NCBI GenBank assembly: GCA_000151295.1
Contig: GG745392.1
Span: 64,581 to 78,418 of the forward strand
DNA: 13,838 bases
Direction: 5' to 3'
Origin: Allomyces macrogynus ATCC 38327
Lineage: Eukaryota > Blastocladiomycota > Blastocladiomycetes > Blastocladiales > Blastocladiaceae
The notes under the pieces are model-generated. The model did no database searches. It worked only from the letters and a program-made list of their open reading frames with translations, and had not been told where the DNA came from. Below are positions 1 through 7,781 of this stretch, in pieces (position 1 is the stretch's first letter; each line of letters starts with the position of its first letter). The translations under genes were made by a program, and so were the position numbers.

Positions 1-1697
1 CGTGTCGAGGCCACTCCGGAGCCCATTCAGGTGGCCGAGCGCGTCGTCTACCCGGCGGTTGCCGTCGAGCCCGTGCCCGAGCGCGTCGCATACCCCGCTG
101 TCGCTGCCGAGCCGATCGCCGCTCCTGCTCAAGCCCCCGCACCCGCGCCGCGCGCGCTGATCGACGCCGAGACGGCCGCGCAGCTCGCGCAGGACGCGGC
201 GCTCACGGCATCTCTCGTTCTCACGGCCCCGACGACTGCCGACTCACCCGTCCCGCCCGTCGTCGCCCTGCCCGCGGTCGCGCCCGTCGACGCCAACTGG
301 AAGGCGCTCTTCATCTCGGACGTGCAGCTGCCCGACGGGGTCCGAAGTGCCCGTCGGCGACGCGACGCAGGTCAAGGCGTGGCGGCTGCGCAACGTCGGC
401 CACTCGGCGTGGCCCGCCACGACTTTGCTCGTGCACCTGTCGGGCGAGCCCGCGCCGCTGTCGCCGCTCTACCAGACGGTGCACGTCGGTTCGGTCGCGC
501 CGGGCCACGACGTGACCGTGTCGGTCCCGCTCGCGCCACTGCAAAAGCCAGGCCGGTGCCTGTCGTACTGGCGGCTGGCCGTGCCGTGTGTGCCTGGCAC
601 GAAAGCGCCGTTGGTCGACGTGTTCCCGGACAATGCGATTGTGGTGGATGGCGACGCGTGCAACGTGATCAAGTGGGGGCAAAGGGTCTGGTGTGATGTC
701 GTCGCGGTCGAGCGCGCGCAGGAAATGGGGAATGTTGTTGCGATCGTCGAGCACGTGCCGCAGGAAATGGCGGGTGTCGGCGCGGTTGTCGAGCGCGCGC
801 AGGAGATGCGCGAGGACGATGGGCGCGATGCCGCCGCCGCTGAGCCCACGCTGATCGTTGCTGCTGCCGAGGCTATGCCGTCGCCGCCGGTGCCCAAGGC
901 CCGCGAGGTGGTGGAGAAGGCGCTGCTCGATGCGACGACAACCAACGCCGACGAGGCAACCAACGTCGACGAGGCAACCAACGCCGAGGCCAGCGAGGAC
1001 AAGCACGACCACGCGGACCCCAAGGCCGCGCACGTCGACGGCCACCTGAACCAGGCGCTCACGGCGCTCGACCTCTTGCAGAAGCTGCTCGATGCCGAGC
1101 ACCTGCAGGAGGCCATGGAGGACAAGACGCCCAAGGCTCACGAGCTCACCAAGGACGACGACGTGGAGACGGAACGGGAAGTCGAGCACGAGTCCGAAGC
1201 GCCCGCCGCGTTCTCGCTCGACCAAGTGATCACGGCCGCGGTGCTGCGCGACGTGGCCGCCGCCGACGCCGAGCCCAAGGAGATTCAGGCCGATATCACG
1301 GCCGCCGTTCCTGCGCGACGTTGCGGCTGACCGCGACCAGGAGAGTCACGACCAAGCCGCGGCCCGCGAGGCCGAGGACGAGGGCTGCGCCGAGACCGCG
1401 TCGGTGCACTCGCTCGCATCGCTCTCGTCGGCCGTGTCGTCGGCGACCAACTCAACGGCCGTCACGACGAGCACGACTGCAGCGCCCGCCGTCGACATGC
1501 CCGCGACGATCGTCATGGACGGCGATGGCCACATGGCGTCGCCCGCGGTCACGGCCGCGTCGGCACCGATTTTCGAGGCTGAGGCCGAGGCCGAGGCCGA
1601 GCCGCGCGCGTCGCTCGACGAGCAGTACGAAGCGACGGTCGAGGACGCGAGCGACGACGAGTCGGCGTCGTCGGTGCACTCGTTTGAGATGCTGTGA
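1..1697 (+). CDS. NBR1-like selective autophagy receptor, 3' part, with one or two frame breaks
   Basis: The frame is open from base 1, so the gene begins upstream. It opens with an Ala/Pro/Val-rich linker containing two copies of an ERV-x-YPAVA-x-EP unit (about 37-117). An FW (NBR1 Ig-like) domain follows from NWKALF at 295 to GQRVWC near 676-693, with PDG, KAWRLRN and SYWRL motifs at the expected spacing and an insertion of roughly 30 residues before GQRVW. The FW domain should continue from PDG in another frame: one extra G in the GGGG run at 337-340 shifts it. A second shift lies at 1307-1309, or alternatively a 100-nt intron at 1241-1340. After FW come three VE-x-x-x-QEM units (706-820), an acidic linker and a possible amphipathic helix (1045-1115). 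The protein ends SVHSFEML, an F-x-x-L LIR-type motif after acidic/Ser residues, stop at 1695-1697. Family knowledge: NBR1 proteins link cargo to Atg8 in autophagy. The PB1 and ZZ domains expected upstream lie outside the window. Identity is firm; whether it is intact is not. Confidence 0.83.
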
Positions 1698-2193
1698 AGT
1701 GGAGCCGAGGGACGCGCCATCGTGCGCGAGCGTGCAGAGTCGTTGTACATAGTTTTATCCCTGTTGGTTGGTTTGGCCCGTCCGAGGGTGGAGAAGGAGC
1801 GGAGCGCTTGGTGAGCGGGCGGGCCGCATGTGTTTATTCGTTGGATTGGATTGGAGCAGCGCAAGAAGTCGAGCTGGAAAATGGTTTGTTGAACGGAAGC
1901 ACAAAAAAATTATCAACATGCTCTGATTGTTCCTCGTTTCTTTGCCGCTGGTCGCATTGTTCTTCATGCTTTCAGCTCGCCTGGCGCTCTTTGCAAGTTG
2001 AAAAGATTCAAGAATCACAACGTGACAAGCTCGGACCAATATCGAACAGTGTTGCTGCAAGCGACTCCACATCGCGAAATCGATTGCTGTTTGCTGTGCA
2101 TCCAAACGTGCATGAAAAGGGAGCTGCAGGTGAGATGTATGAGTGGACTGCAGTTGGGAGACAAGAGAGGGGGGGGGGTGGAGCAGTGGGATA
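1698..2193. other. Intergenic / 3' flank of NBR1-like gene
   Basis: No gene is recognisable here. GC content falls visibly after about 1880. The stretch contains an A7 run near 1903-1909 and a G10 run at 2169-2178, and ends where the left inverted repeat of the DNA transposon begins. The 3' untranslated region of the NBR1-like gene presumably lies in the first part, but I see no canonical AATAAA. Confidence 0.6.
2169..2178 (+). repeat. G10 homopolymer
   Basis: Uninterrupted run of ten G just outside the left transposon arm. It is one of three long G runs in the window (see 4396-4410 and 6179-6198). Run length is liable to sequencing error. Confidence 0.9.
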
Positions 2194-2521
2194 CTTCTCA
2201 CTTCATTTTCACTCCCTGCATTTTCACTCCTCATTCAACCCCCATACTTTTTGCCCCTGCAATGAGAATGGATAGCTGAGAGCTATCTTCAGAAAATGAG
2301 CCGAACACATTGGTGCAGTGGTTGATTTGATTGACTGACCACTGCCAATGCACCATTTATGCTATGTGAGCAGCCCTTGTCACGAATCATTCCATGCGCG
2401 CTGCTACAGGGAGTCAAATGCGTCTTGAGTGAAGGATATCAGCGGTGAACTGAATTTGCTGATTAGTGTGGCGTGGGTGGTTGGGGGGCGCTCAATCTAC
2501 ATGGTATAACTCTTGCATGAG
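2194..2521 (+). repeat. Left arm of long inverted repeat
   Basis: Matches the reverse complement of 3674-4007. The best stretches include 2292-2340 and 2384-2440, which are nearly identical between arms. Similarity stops at GCATGAG on the inner side and at CTTCTC on the outer side. The outermost part carries two ATTTTCACTCC copies. Confidence 0.92.
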
Positions 2522-3445
2522 CCAGATGGTATTGCTGCCAAGGATGCGCATGTGCTGTTTGAATTTGGGAAGAACAAGCAGGGTTGGTGAACTGGTGAGA
2601 CCATGCGCGACTGAGTGCTCTACTGCACACTGCTGATTATCCAGGAGCTCTTTGAAGCTGGCATTGACAGCCACCCCATCATCAGGCTCTGGCAGTTTGA
2701 TCATGCCAGCTCATACAAGGTCTTTGCCAACAATGCATTGTGTGTGTGCACCATCAATGTTAACAATGGCGGCAAGAATTTTCCCAAGCGCTGTTCCACC
2801 TCATGGTATGACCAGGACAGGAATGCGCATGACCAGTCGATGCAGCATCCTGATGGCGCACAAAAGGGAAGTCGCACGATGTTGGATAAGCGCCACATTC
2901 CTGTCCTGGGCAAGATTGGCCGATGCCAGAAGTGGACATAGTGGATCACTGAACAAGGACCCAGACGTGAAATGCGCATCAGCTGCTGTCTGCTGCAGAT
3001 TCTTGAGCTGCAACCCGATTTTGTGGTGCAAAAGTGTGAAAATGAGGACAGGCTCATTGCATAAGGGCAGCTTGTTGCATTCTTGCCAAATTTTCACCCA
3101 GAGCTCAATGGTATGTATTTTTTCCTTTCATTTCCGTCATGGTTGGGATTGATCTTTGTTACTAGTTTACCTCCACCCACTTTCATAACCATAGAGCGCG
3201 TTTGGAGTTCCATGAAGCAATAAGTGGAAGTGCACTGCCATTACCCACTCAAGGGCCTGTGTGAGGTCATTCTGGATGCAATTGCAATCATCATGGTCAA
3301 TGAGATCTGGCACTGTAAACTATGTCTGCAGTTTGAGTCTCTACAGGATGACCCTGCAGACTGTGGCACTTGCAGAATTGGTCACCCAGAACTATGTGTT
3401 GCATCACACTGTCATGGAGCTGCAGTTGGATCCACTGTTCGATGA
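2522..3445 (+). pseudogene. DDE-superfamily transposase relic
   Basis: One reading frame (codons starting 2522, 2525 and so on) gives transposase-like text interrupted by stops at 2588, 2612, 2939 and 3062 but with no frameshift up to 3110. Recognisable pieces are FGKNKQGW before 2588; QFDHASS with the presumed first catalytic Asp codon at 2699-2701, then NNALC and NNGGKNFPK; QSMQHPDGAQKG (~2837); CCLLQILELQPDF (~2984-3022); and FLPNFHPELN ending at 3110. A GTATGT...ATAG intron-like segment (3111-3194) then leads to ERVWSSMK and a fifth stop at 3221, followed by a degenerate C-terminal part. The order matches a transposase family common in fungal genomes that I recognise by pattern but cannot name exactly. 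The box ELN...ER-x-W resembles Tc1/mariner-type DDE enzymes. It cannot make a full protein. Confidence 0.75.
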
Positions 3446-3673
3446 GTTTGAGGTGAAGCCAAGCCTGGCAGTGGCTGACAGTTGTGGTCATGCAGGCTCT
3501 CTAGGGCTAGCAGGCTGCATGCATGGCACATGGCAAGCCTGTGCAAGGCCAGAGTATATTGAGGTCCATTGTTTGAATCATTGTTCCAGCGGTTTTCAGG
3601 GATAGAGGTGCTTATTGGCAGCACTGAGTGGGTGCAAAGAGGTTGCAGTCAGGATCAGCAACCCAGTGAGTGC
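3446..3673. other. Inner 3' spacer of the DNA transposon
   Basis: Lies between the last transposase-like residues and the right inverted arm. It contains short open stretches but no motif I recognise. CpG is very rare here, as in the rest of the element. Confidence 0.5.
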
Positions 3674-4007
3674 CTCATGCAAGAAATGTACCATGTAGAT
3701 CAAGTGCCCCCCAATCACTCCTGCCACACGAATCAACAAAGTCAGTTCACCACCGATATCCTTCACTCAAGACGCATTTGACTCCCTGTAGCAGCGCGCA
3801 TGGAATGATTACAATGGTGTGACAAGGGCTGCTCAAGTAGCATAGATGGTGCTTTGGCAGTGGCCAGTCAATCAAATCAACCACTGCACCAATGTGTTCG
3901 GCTCATTTTCTGAAGTTAGCTCTCAACTATCCATACTCATAGAGGGTTAAAAGGTATGGGGGTTGAATGAGGAGTGAGTATGGAGGGAGTGAAAATGAAG
4001 TGAGAAG
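3674..4007 (-). repeat. Right arm of long inverted repeat
   Basis: Reverse complement of the left arm at 2194-2521, with similar length and a handful of small indels. The outer end is TGAGAAG at 4001-4007. Only about ten bases separate it from the candidate LTR start at 4017. Confidence 0.92.
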
Positions 4008-4016
4008 CATCATTTT

Positions 4017-4185
4017 GTTGGCACATATGCAAGCACCCCCCAATTGCGCCCTGTGAACACGTGATCATGAATTAGACACATTGGGTGAGGCGTCCTTCCA
4101 ATATAAGACGCCCACTGCCTTGCTCAATACATCATTATGCAATCCTCCTCAAAGTATCAGCCAGGCCCCATCCTGGTCGTATCAA
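4017..4185 (+). repeat. Candidate 5' LTR
   Basis: Begins TGTTGG and ends ...GTATCA, fitting TG...CA LTR ends. It contains an overlapping CCAAT/TATAAG promoter-like site (TATAAG at 4102-4107), and a primer-binding site starts two bases after its end. The start is the weak point: no second LTR is present to confirm it, and the true LTR could begin elsewhere upstream. Confidence 0.45.
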
Positions 4186-4186
4186 C

Positions 4187-4196
4187 TGGTAGCGTC
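4187..4196 (+). other. Primer-binding site for initiator Met-tRNA
   Basis: TGGTAGCGTC matches the classical fungal retrotransposon primer-binding site TGGTAGCGCC (as in Ty1) at nine of ten bases. It lies two bases downstream of the LTR-like CA end. The position and spacing support reading this as the start of the internal region of an LTR retrotransposon. Confidence 0.65.
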
Positions 4197-4204
4197 TTAC
4201 TGGT

Positions 4205-4827
4205 TTGTTCCTTCAAGTAGTGGAAGTTGTGACGCCTCTTGAACAGCTGGCTGAGGCTCAGGTGGTGGCCAACCAGCTCCTGCCTATGATGATGGCAAAT
4301 GACAATGCTCTCATGGTGCAGACAGTGGCTCTTGAATCTGCATCACTGGTTCCTGCTGTGGCTGTCGCTGGTGCAGCCACGAACCAGGTGGGGATGGGGG
4401 GGGGGGGGGGCGGGTGGGTAACAAGATATTCTGCCACCCAAGTTTGATGGTACAAACATGTATGAGGCGGTCCGCATGTGGCTCAGAGACGTGGAACAAT
4501 GGGTTGTCATCATGCATGCGCACTAGCACAGCAAAATGGCCTTTGTTCTCTTGACTGTGTATTCGTTGGCAAGGCAGAGACCTACTGCATGCTGCAAAGC
4601 ACAATTGGGCAGTGGCCCACAACACCCAAGGGTATTGTAAGTGCCCTCTTGGAACAGTTCTGGCCCAAGGCGGCGGCCCTTACCAAGTGTTGGGAACTGC
4701 AGCAGTTCCCTTTCCAGCTGGACAGGACCATAGTGCAGCATGTGGCTGCATCCTTGGCCCTGGCATGACCATTGAGCAGGCATCCACTGCCAAGCTTTAC
4801 TCATATTTCTTGGCATCAGTGTGAACA
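4205..4827 (+). pseudogene. Retrotransposon gag relic
   Basis: Three frames each carry part of one gag-like protein. The first (to about 4375) has a Leu/Ala/Val-rich N-terminal part with PLEQLAEAQ. A second frame then gives PPKFDGTN...RMWLRDVEQW (about 4434-4505), with an in-frame TAG at 4524. Near 4560 the frame changes again to give GKAETY...LLEQFWPK...FPFQ (about 4570-4720). A further shift near 4765 gives MTIEQAS...YFLASV to 4827. Gag capsid domains share this order: F-[DE]-G, a W-x-x-x-V-E-x-[WY] helix, an F-x-P block and a final hydrophobic helix. A G15 run at 4396-4410 interrupts it. Clearly non-functional. Confidence 0.65.
4396..4410 (+). repeat. G15 homopolymer inside gag relic
   Basis: Fifteen consecutive G between the N-terminal and capsid-like parts of the gag relic; it coincides with one of the frame changes. 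It may be slippage during decay or a sequencing artefact. Confidence 0.9.
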
Positions 4828-4870
4828 AGCCTCATGATGCTACTTGGCAATGGTCACCTGAGCCCACCGC

Positions 4871-4987
4871 CTTTCTTACACTGCATTGGAGACTCGGTTA
4901 GGAGATACCTAGGTACCAGGCGGAGCCTGCAACAACAAACAGTGTGGACCATGACCGCCAATCCTGGCCCACTTGACAGTCCTAATG
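4871..4987 (+). repeat. Left arm of 4871-5436 inverted repeat
   Basis: Pairs with the reverse complement of 5335-5436. The left arm has several four-base insertions relative to the right arm, for example ATTG after CTGC and AGGT before TACCAG. Confidence 0.85.
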
Positions 4988-5334
4988 CTTGTTTGGAGTT
5001 GTTTCGCAAAGCCAAGACCATCAGCCACGCAGTCGGGTACATCCGTGCAGAATATTCGAGCGTTGATAACTGGTCTCAATCAATGCGGAGTGAGTGGAAT
5101 GAGTTGAGCATATCTGTGAGTGTGTATGAATGAGATTTGAGGCATGAATCGTGAGTCATGACATTCGAACAGCGGATCGTCAGGCTACTTGTCCCTTCAC
5201 TCCCTTCATTAGCATACCTCCAGTGCTCGCGCAGCTTGGCCTCAGTCGGCCTCACTCCAAGGACGCCCCACGGACGCGGCGGCTCCCGTATGGGGTCGCC
5301 ATCCATTGATTGTTTTGGAGCAACCTCTCATTTT

Positions 5335-5436
5335 CATCAGGATCATCGAGTGGGCCAAGCTCGGTCACGGTCCGCACTGTCGTTGCAGGCTCCGTCTGGT
5401 AGGTATCTCCTAACAGAGTCTCGCAGTGGAAGAAAG
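5335..5436 (-). repeat. Right arm of 4871-5436 inverted repeat
   Basis: Reverse complement of the left arm. Read on the minus strand it gives GDTYQTEP...TVRTVTELGPLDDP, which resembles TVWTMTANPGPLDSP from the left arm, so both may derive from one coding segment. Confidence 0.85.
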
Positions 5437-5598
5437 ACGCTCTGGGCGCGAGGAATATCGTCCGCTGCCCAGTTCGTCTTTTGCTGTAGATTTTGGGCTT
5501 GTCTTTTGGCAATCAATCACGCTTATCAACGTCAAACAGATATTGCCCGCCCGAACTTCTTTCTCCAAGTCTCTCCAGTCCATCGGCCCCCACTTATC
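5437..5598. other. Likely 3' flank/UTR of FAM227-like gene
   Basis: Lies between the inverted-repeat element and the stop codon of the minus-strand FAM227-like gene. No gene, terminator or clear poly(A) signal is visible. Composition rises toward the GC-rich genic level across this stretch. Confidence 0.45.
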
Positions 5599-7781
5599 TC
5601 ACGGCATCGCTACAACCGCTAGTCGCTGATACACCCTCCCCGCCCCGGCCGCACCAGAATCCCCACCTCGGCCACCTCGTTTCCCCGCCGTTCTCCCGGC
5701 CCCGACCCGCGCTGCATCCCACCCGAGCAGTGCATGGCACGCGACCTTGACTTCTTTCCCACCCCGCGCGACAACGCGCGCCAATTCTCGCTCGTCGGCT
5801 TTGACCGCACCCGCGACCTCAGCGGCCACTTTTGCGCGATCTTTCGCTGCCGCATCGTGTGCAGCCGCGTACGTGCGCCGCGCGCGCCGCGAGTGCCGCG
5901 CGGCGACAGAGAGAACGTCGCGGTAGGTTGGGGTGCCGGGTGGGACAGGGGTGCGCGAGGGGACGTGGATATGCATGGCGGCGCCCGCACGAGTCGGAGT
6001 GGTGGTTGCGGTTGAGGTGGGGGAGGTGGAAGGTGACGAGTGGAGTGTGCGCAGGTGGTGCGCGACAAGCGGCGAGTTGCGATAGGTGTCGAAGAGCGCC
6101 GTGGTCGATGGTGGGGATGGGCCCGTTGGGTGCGACTAGCAGGTGGAGAGAGGTCAGCGAGATGTGGTACATAAGAACGGGGGGGGGGGGGGGGGGGGAG
6201 TGGGAAAACGCACTTCGGCCACCGGCTTCTTCACCCCTCCGCGCCCATTCGCGAGCACCGCAGCTGCCGCTGCGGCCGCATCGTCTGCACTTGTGAGCGC
6301 CGTCCTCGAGACCCCCACGTCGGACACGATCGACGTGCGCCTGGACGCGGCGCGCGACGATGCGGCCGAGTCGACGACAAGCGACCGACGGCGCGGCGTC
6401 GTGCCCCCGCCCAACATCGTCGCCGTTGTGGTCGCAAACGCACGCCATTTAGGCCACGCAGCCACGTACGGCACGATTCCGGTCGTCCATTCAGCAAGCA
6501 AGTCGGCGAGGTATGGCGCAAGATCCGGCATCGGGGTCCGTGGGAAGGCGCTGGTCAGGGACATGTAGGTGGATTCGGCGAGAAGGTCGGGAAAGTGTTT
6601 GGCGAATTCGTCGCGGTCGAGCGCGGGAACAGCGAGGAGCAGCTTGACGTAGGTCGCAGCGATGCGGTCAAAGAGCACGGGCATCGCGGGCACGTCGGGC
6701 TGCAGAGGTGCAAGCTTGCGTGAATCTCCAAGTCTAGAATCAATGTGCAAAGGAACAGAACGCACCCGAAACCGGTCCATCCAGCACCACCAGAAAACGT
6801 CCGTCACAAACACAATCCCTGCGTCGCCCGTGAGCAGCGCGTGCATCCGGCGGCGAAACCCTTTGGCTAAATCGCGGTGATCGATCGCGGTCCGGACAGA
6901 GTCGACGGCCTCGACACCGTTCGGCAAGAGAGTAGGCAGACCATGCGCAGCCATGCCCGGGTAGATGGCGTGCTCGGCCATGTAGGCGCGGTCGTCCAGC
7001 CCTTCGTCCTCGTCGTCGAGGTCACTCGTGTCGGACGGGGCCGCGGTGCTCGCGCGCCGCGATTCGGTCAGGCTGGTGCCGGTCAGGAACGTCTTGGAGG
7101 TGCTCGAGACGGACGGGAATCGTGCGGACACGGTACTCGCGTGCCGCGAGTGCCGCGATCGACCTGGACCAGGGGAAAGAAGCGTGCGTCGTGTGAGCTC
7201 CTCATTGCGACGTGCTGCGTGAATAGCGACACATACGTCTGGTCATCGGCATTGGGCCCACGTCGTCATCTGCGTTGGTCGGTGCAACCGTCGCGCCCGA
7301 CAAGATTTGCAGCACGGGCTTCTGTTTGCGGTCGAGCCGGAGGTGCGTGGCGAGGTGCGCGACCGAGTCGCGCAATGCCGCGAGCGCCTGCACGTCGAGA
7401 CCTGTACCAATTGCACCAATGTCAGCGCCATCCCCACATTCACCTGCTGCGACAGCACAACGTACTCGCGTCCTCGGCAAACCGGTCGTGCCAGCGCGCG
7501 ACCGCGTCGTCTGAAAGCAACGCCGTTACGGCCGCAACGGCTTGCCGCGGGAGCACTTCCTCATCCTCGTCGTCATCACGCAGTGGCGCAGGTGCATGTG
7601 AGAGTACGCACGCCGGCGCGGCGGTGCTGGCGGTACGTGACAAAGACGACGGCAGGACGGCGGCAGCGCGGCGCGCAGCCAGGTGGTCGGCGGGCGGCAG
7701 GACGGTTGGCGATGGCGGCGCATGGAGAGTTGGAGGGGCGCCGCGCCGCCGCGAGGGAGAGGCGCGTGGAGAAGCCGACAT
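5599..7781 (-). CDS. FAM227 (FWWh-domain) family protein, five exons
   Basis: Exons on the minus strand are 7781-7466, 7401-7237, 7163-6766, 6714-6214 and 6135-5599. They encode 638 aa (655 if the 51-nt, 3n intron 6765-6715 is retained). The introns have donors GTACGT, GTATGT, GTGCGT and GTGCGT; CTGAC branch sites in the first and last; and CAG/TAG/AAG acceptors. All join in frame. The ATG at 7781 sits in a CACCATG context. The N-terminus is Pro/Ala/Ser-rich and likely disordered, followed by an acidic stretch (DLDDEDEG). The FWWh signature is at residues 284-286 (VFWWCW), then LFDRIAATYVKLLL, the EFAKHFPDLL region and LLAEWTTG, and later ALFDTYRNSPL (473-483). A basic Ala-rich, probably coiled-coil C-terminus follows. 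FAM227 proteins occur mainly in ciliated eukaryotes and are associated with cilia and flagella; the precise role is unsettled. Family assignment is by motif recognition. Confidence 0.72.
6136..6213 (-). other. Intron 4 of FAM227-like gene, carrying C20 tract
   Basis: On the minus strand it begins GTGCGT, has CTGACC as branch site and ends CTGCTAG, 78 nt in all. It joins phase 0 to phase 0. Without removal, the frame runs into a poly-proline stretch and stops soon after. Confidence 0.85.
6179..6198 (+). repeat. G20 homopolymer (C20 on the sense strand of the intron)
   Basis: Twenty consecutive G on the plus strand, lying between donor and branch site of the last FAM227-like intron. It is the longest of the three G runs in the window. 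Confidence 0.9.
6715..6765 (-). other. Probable 51-nt intron inside the FWWh domain (length 3n)
   Basis: On the minus strand it starts GTGCGT and ends CGCAAG. It is AT-richer than the flanking exons. Its length is divisible by three and it has no stop, so the reading frame is open with or without splicing. Removal places MDRFR next to LAPLQPDVP, giving a more compact FWW...LF-x-RIA spacing. No strong CTGAC branch site is seen, so retention cannot be excluded. Confidence 0.6.

Larger units (their letters stand above)
2194..4007. mobile_element. Decayed DNA transposon with ~330 bp inverted terminal repeats
   Basis: Two long arms, 2194-2521 and 3674-4007, are reverse complements of one another with scattered mismatches and small indels. 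Together they bracket about 1.15 kb holding a broken DDE transposase. Both outer ends read CTTCTCACTTCATTTTCACTCC inward. No clean target-site duplication is visible: TA precedes the left end, but CA follows the right end. The transposase fragment has a Tc1/mariner-like ELN...ER-x-W box. The part that would lie N-terminal to 2522 is missing, so this copy is probably internally deleted as well as decayed. Confidence 0.87.
4017..4827 (+). mobile_element. Truncated LTR-retrotransposon relic (LTR, PBS, gag)
   Basis: Assembled from a candidate 5' LTR (4017-4185), a primer-binding site directly after it (from 4187), and a broken gag reading frame (4205-4827). No protease, reverse transcriptase, RNase H or integrase follows. 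Instead another inverted-repeat element starts at 4871, so the copy is cut off in gag. The order LTR-PBS-gag and the initiator-tRNA primer fit Ty3 or Ty1 type elements; gag alone does not let me choose firmly. Confidence 0.6.
4871..5436. mobile_element. Inverted-repeat (MITE- or foldback-like) element
   Basis: Two arms of about 100-117 bp, 4871-4987 and 5335-5436, are reverse complements with small indels. Both carry GAGACT, then TTAGGAGATACC, then GGAGCCTGCAAC, then TTGGCCCAC or CTGGCCCAC. The ~350 bp between them encodes no recognisable protein. No target-site duplication is evident. It is more CpG-rich than the 2.5-3.7 kb stretch, which suggests a younger insertion. It could also be two head-to-head fragments of one longer element. 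Confidence 0.75.

Noticed and set aside
311..1225. 304-codon minus-strand frame opposite the NBR1-like gene
   Set aside because: Arg/His/Val-rich shadow of the sense codons; the plus strand carries the FW domain.
2186..4015. Target-site duplication for the long-arm transposon
   Set aside because: The flanks GTGGGATA and CATCATTT do not match; a TA duplication is present only on the left.
7402..7465. Apparent frameshifts in the FAM227-like gene around 7400-7470 (frame reading VVLSQQVNVGMALTLVQLVQ)
   Set aside because: A 64-nt intron with GTACGT, CTGAC and ACAG explains the change and restores the frame exactly, so no frameshift is needed.
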